Source: JALYUA01 sp040004225 (lineage in GTDB: Bacteria; Acidobacteriota; Thermoanaerobaculia; UBA5066; Gp7-AA6). From it: a stretch of DNA of 8,917 nt. The stretch lies in the NCBI GenBank assembly GCA_040004225.1, contig JBDUBI010000138.1, positions 1 through 8,917 on the forward strand, given 5' to 3'. The position numbers and the translations under genes are program-made. A model generated the notes under the pieces. It was given only the letters and a program-made list of their open reading frames with translations. It was not told where the DNA came from and did not search any database. This document shows, one piece after another, positions 6,893 through 8,917 of this stretch (positions are counted from its first letter, which is position 1; every line of letters starts with the position of its first letter).

Positions 6893-6910
6893 GAACGCGC
6901 TGAGTGCCGT

Positions 6911-6949
6911 CCCTCTACCCGGCTTGCGGGGAGCGGAGGGAGAGCCGGG
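6911..6949. repeat. GC-rich intergenic hairpin, REP-like repeat copy 2
   Basis: CCCGGCT (6918-6924) pairs perfectly with AGCCGGG (6943-6949) around an 18-base loop. An alternative pairing is CCCTC (6911-6915) with GAGGG (6936-6940). The order CCCTC, two bases, CCCG, loop, CGGGGAG resembles copy 1 at 14-57. It sits 18 bases after the DUF885 stop codon. No T tract follows directly (a short T-run is at 6961-6965), so terminator function is possible but unproven. Homology of the two copies is inference from visual comparison. Confidence 0.4.
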
Positions 6950-6974
6950 CGCGCCACCGGTTTTTGCCCTTTCG

Positions 6975-6980
6975 TACAAT
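6975..6980 (+). promoter_or_regulatory. Candidate -10 element for the M2 peptidase gene
   Basis: TACAAT, in the context TTCGTACAAT, is one base from the TATAAT consensus and lies 28 bases before ATG 7009. A GGAG ribosome binding site (6999-7002) sits between them. No -35 is clear. The preceding TTCGTA matches the DUF885 promoter candidate. Confidence 0.45.
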
Positions 6981-7008
6981 CCTGCGTCGCAGGGAGACGG
7001 AGTGAAAA

Positions 7009-8877
7009 ATGAAACGATCCCGCGGAAGCCTTTTTATATTGCCGCTGCTGCTGCTCGCCGCTTCAGCCTCATCGGCCGGGGAGACCACCGTGCCTCCTGA
7101 CAAAAAACCGGCAGTTCGCGTGGCGACACCCGCGAGCGCGAAGCGTGGGGGCGGCAACGCCGCGGAGGCCCAGGCGTTCCTCGCGGAGGCCGAGACATCT
7201 CTTCTCGCGCTGGCGAACGAGGCCTCGCGCGCGGGTTGGGTGCAGTCCACCTACATCACGAATGACACGGAGATCCTGGCGGCGCGCGCGAACGAGCGCC
7301 TGATCGCCGCGTCCGTCGCGTACGCCAAAAGGTCAGCGCGCTATGACGGAGCCCGCCTGCCGGAAGATGTCGCGCGCAAGATCGGGCTGCTCAAGAACTC
7401 ACTGACTCTCGCCGCGCCGTCCGACCCGAAGGAAAGCGAGGAGCTCACACGGATCGTCGCGGGTCTGGAAGGCGCGTACGGGAAGGGGAAGTACTGCCCC
7501 GCGGGAGCGGACAAATGCCTCGACCTCGAGGACATCACGCGGATTCTCGCCACGAGCCGCGACTTAAAGCAGATCGAGGACGTCTGGCACGGCTGGCACA
7601 CGGTCTCGGTCCCGATGCGGAAGGACTTCGCGCGCTACGTCGAGCTCGCCAACAAGGGCGCGCGAGAGCTCGGATTCGCCGATACCGGCGCCATGTGGCG
7701 TTCCAAGTACGACATGCCGCCCGGGGATTTTGCGAGGGAGCTCGACCGCCTGTGGGACCAGGTCAGGCCGCTGTACGTCTCCCTCCACGCCTACGTGCGC
7801 TCGAAGCTGCGGGAAAAATATGGCGACGCCGTGCCGGCGAGCGGACCCATTCCCGCGCACCTGCTCGGCAACATGTGGGCGCAGGACTGGTCAAACGTCT
7901 ATCCCCTCGTGGCGCCCAGGAACGCGGACCCCGGCTACGACCTGACGGCGATCCTGAAGCAGCGCAAGACCGACGCACTGCAGATGGTGCGGTACGGCGA
8001 GGGCTTTTTCGCCTCGCTCGGCTTCGAGACTCTCCCGAAGACGTTCTGGGAACGCTCGCTCTTCACCAAGCCCCGTGACCGCGAGGTCGTCTGCCACGCC
8101 AGCGCCTGGGACGTCGACAACGTCAACGATCTTCGCATCAAGATGTGCATCGACATCACGGCGGAAGATTTTTCGACCATTCACCACGAGCTCGGCCACA
8201 ACTTCTACCAGCGCGCCTACAACACGCAGCCGTACCTCTTTCGCGACAGCGCGAACGACGGCTTTCACGAGGCGATCGGCGACACGATCGCGCTGTCGAT
8301 CACCCCGGAGTACCTGGTGAAGTTGAAGCTCCTCGACCAGCCGCCGGACGCGTCGAAGGACATGGGGCTGCTGCTGTCCCGGGCTCTGGAGAAGCTGGCG
8401 TTTCTCCCTTTCGGCCTCCTGATCGACCAGTGGCGATGGAAGGTGTTCTCCGGAGAGGTGACGCCCGAAAACTACAATCGCGTCTGGTGGGAGCTGCGAC
8501 TGAAGTATCAGGGCGTTGCGCCGCCCGGCGGTCGCACCGAGAAAGATTTCGACCCGGGCGCGAAATATCACGTCGCGGCCAACGTTCCCTACACGCGGTA
8601 CTTTCTCGCGGACATCCTGCAGTTCCAGTTCCACCGCGCGCTCTCGAAGATTGCCGGGTGCGACGGTCCTCTCAATCGCTGCTCGATCTACGGGAGCCGC
8701 CCGGCGGGAGAACGTCTCGCGAAGATGCTCGCGATGGGCCAGAGCCGGCCATGGCCCGACGCCCTCGAAGAACTGACCGGCCAGCGGCAGATGGACGCCA
8801 CGGCGATACGCGACTATTTCGCCCCTCTTCAGAAGTGGCTCGACGAGCAGAACCGGGGAAAGTCGATCGGCTGGTAA
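7009..8877 (+). CDS. Exported peptidyl-dipeptidase A, peptidase family M2 (bacterial ACE homologue)
   Basis: This 622-residue protein has a Sec signal peptide (MKRSRGSLFILPLLLLAAS). It is a single M2 domain with no C-terminal anchor, so it is probably periplasmic or secreted. The family removes C-terminal dipeptides from peptides. The zinc site is HELGH at 393-397 plus Glu421 in HEAIGD, with the same 28-residue spacing as human testis ACE (His383 to Glu411). Substrate and inhibitor contacts align: Gln292 (ACE Gln281), His363 and Ala364 (353, 354), Glu394 (384), Lys519 (511), His521 (513), Tyr528 (520) and Tyr531 (523). The second chloride site is kept (Trp230, Tyr234, Arg530). At the first, Arg186 of ACE is His197 here, although the Trp and Arg of WWELRLKYQG remain. 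Cysteine pairs 163/170 and 362/380 match ACE disulfides. The third pair is altered: Ser546 replaces a Cys, with Cys551 five residues on and Cys558 retained. ATG 7009 has GGAG six bases upstream. A role in peptide catabolism beside the DUF885 enzyme is inferred. Confidence 0.96.
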   Translation: MKRSRGSLFILPLLLLAASASSAGETTVPPDKKPAVRVATPASAKRGGGNAAEAQAFLAEAETSLLALANEASRAGWVQSTYITNDTEILAARANERLIAASVAYAKRSARYDGARLPEDVARKIGLLKNSLTLAAPSDPKESEELTRIVAGLEGAYGKGKYCPAGADKCLDLEDITRILATSRDLKQIEDVWHGWHTVSVPMRKDFARYVELANKGARELGFADTGAMWRSKYDMPPGDFARELDRLWDQVRPLYVSLHAYVRSKLREKYGDAVPASGPIPAHLLGNMWAQDWSNVYPLVAPRNADPGYDLTAILKQRKTDALQMVRYGEGFFASLGFETLPKTFWERSLFTKPRDREVVCHASAWDVDNVNDLRIKMCIDITAEDFSTIHHELGHNFYQRAYNTQPYLFRDSANDGFHEAIGDTIALSITPEYLVKLKLLDQPPDASKDMGLLLSRALEKLAFLPFGLLIDQWRWKVFSGEVTPENYNRVWWELRLKYQGVAPPGGRTEKDFDPGAKYHVAANVPYTRYFLADILQFQFHRALSKIAGCDGPLNRCSIYGSRPAGERLAKMLAMGQSRPWPDALEELTGQRQMDATAIRDYFAPLQKWLDEQNRGKSIGW

Positions 8878-8917
8878 CCGTCGCCTTCGCTCACTGCGGG
8901 ACCTGCGTTCGCCTGCG

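Noticed and set aside
8878..8917. Possible repeat or gene start in the final 40 bases
   Set aside because: Short TTCGCC-like repeats are visible, but the segment is too short and ends at the window edge, so nothing can be supported.
1..8917. Defence system, mobile element, CRISPR array, tRNA or rRNA
   Set aside because: I saw no direct-repeat/spacer pattern, no transposase or integrase motifs, no tRNA-like cloverleaf and no rRNA sequence on either strand.

Overview
The window is a GC-rich bacterial chromosomal segment with six protein-coding genes. It has no RNA genes, no CRISPR array and no transposase. Two genes encode exported metallopeptidases with Sec-type signal peptides, and neither has a Gram-positive anchor. 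Together with the high GC, this suggests a Gram-negative-type heterotroph living on peptides, such as a soil or sediment Acidobacteriota or Proteobacteria lineage. That placement is inference, because no phylogenetic marker is present.

Layout, left to right: a GC-rich hairpin repeat (14-57); a DoxX-family membrane protein on the minus strand (127-633); a divergent full-length Kup potassium transporter on the plus strand (about 717-2606); an imperfect inverted repeat between convergent genes (about 2646-2715); a small exported NTF2-like protein on the minus strand (2714-3301); a divergent compact RNB-domain ribonuclease (3431-4903); a secreted DUF885 metallopeptidase (5099-6892); a second hairpin repeat resembling the first (6911-6949); and a secreted M2 peptidyl-dipeptidase, homologous to angiotensin-converting enzyme (7009-8877). 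The last 40 bases hold nothing I can assign.

The genes do not form one obvious system. The clearest partnership is the pair of exported zinc peptidases. They point the same way but are separated by a repeat, and each has its own candidate promoter. Together they could shorten oligopeptides in the periplasm. Kup would supply potassium, and the ribonuclease would act in RNA turnover.

The points most worth a second look are these. The kup reading frame has no ATG, GTG or TTG upstream of its essential N-terminus and appears to start at CTG (717). The RNB gene looks leaderless. The ACE homologue keeps every zinc, catalytic and inhibitor-contact residue I could align, but has His at the first chloride site (as in the human ACE N domain) and a displaced disulfide cysteine. 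Two related GC-rich hairpin repeats lie in intergenic DNA. I did not find convincing evidence of a wholly new multi-gene system.
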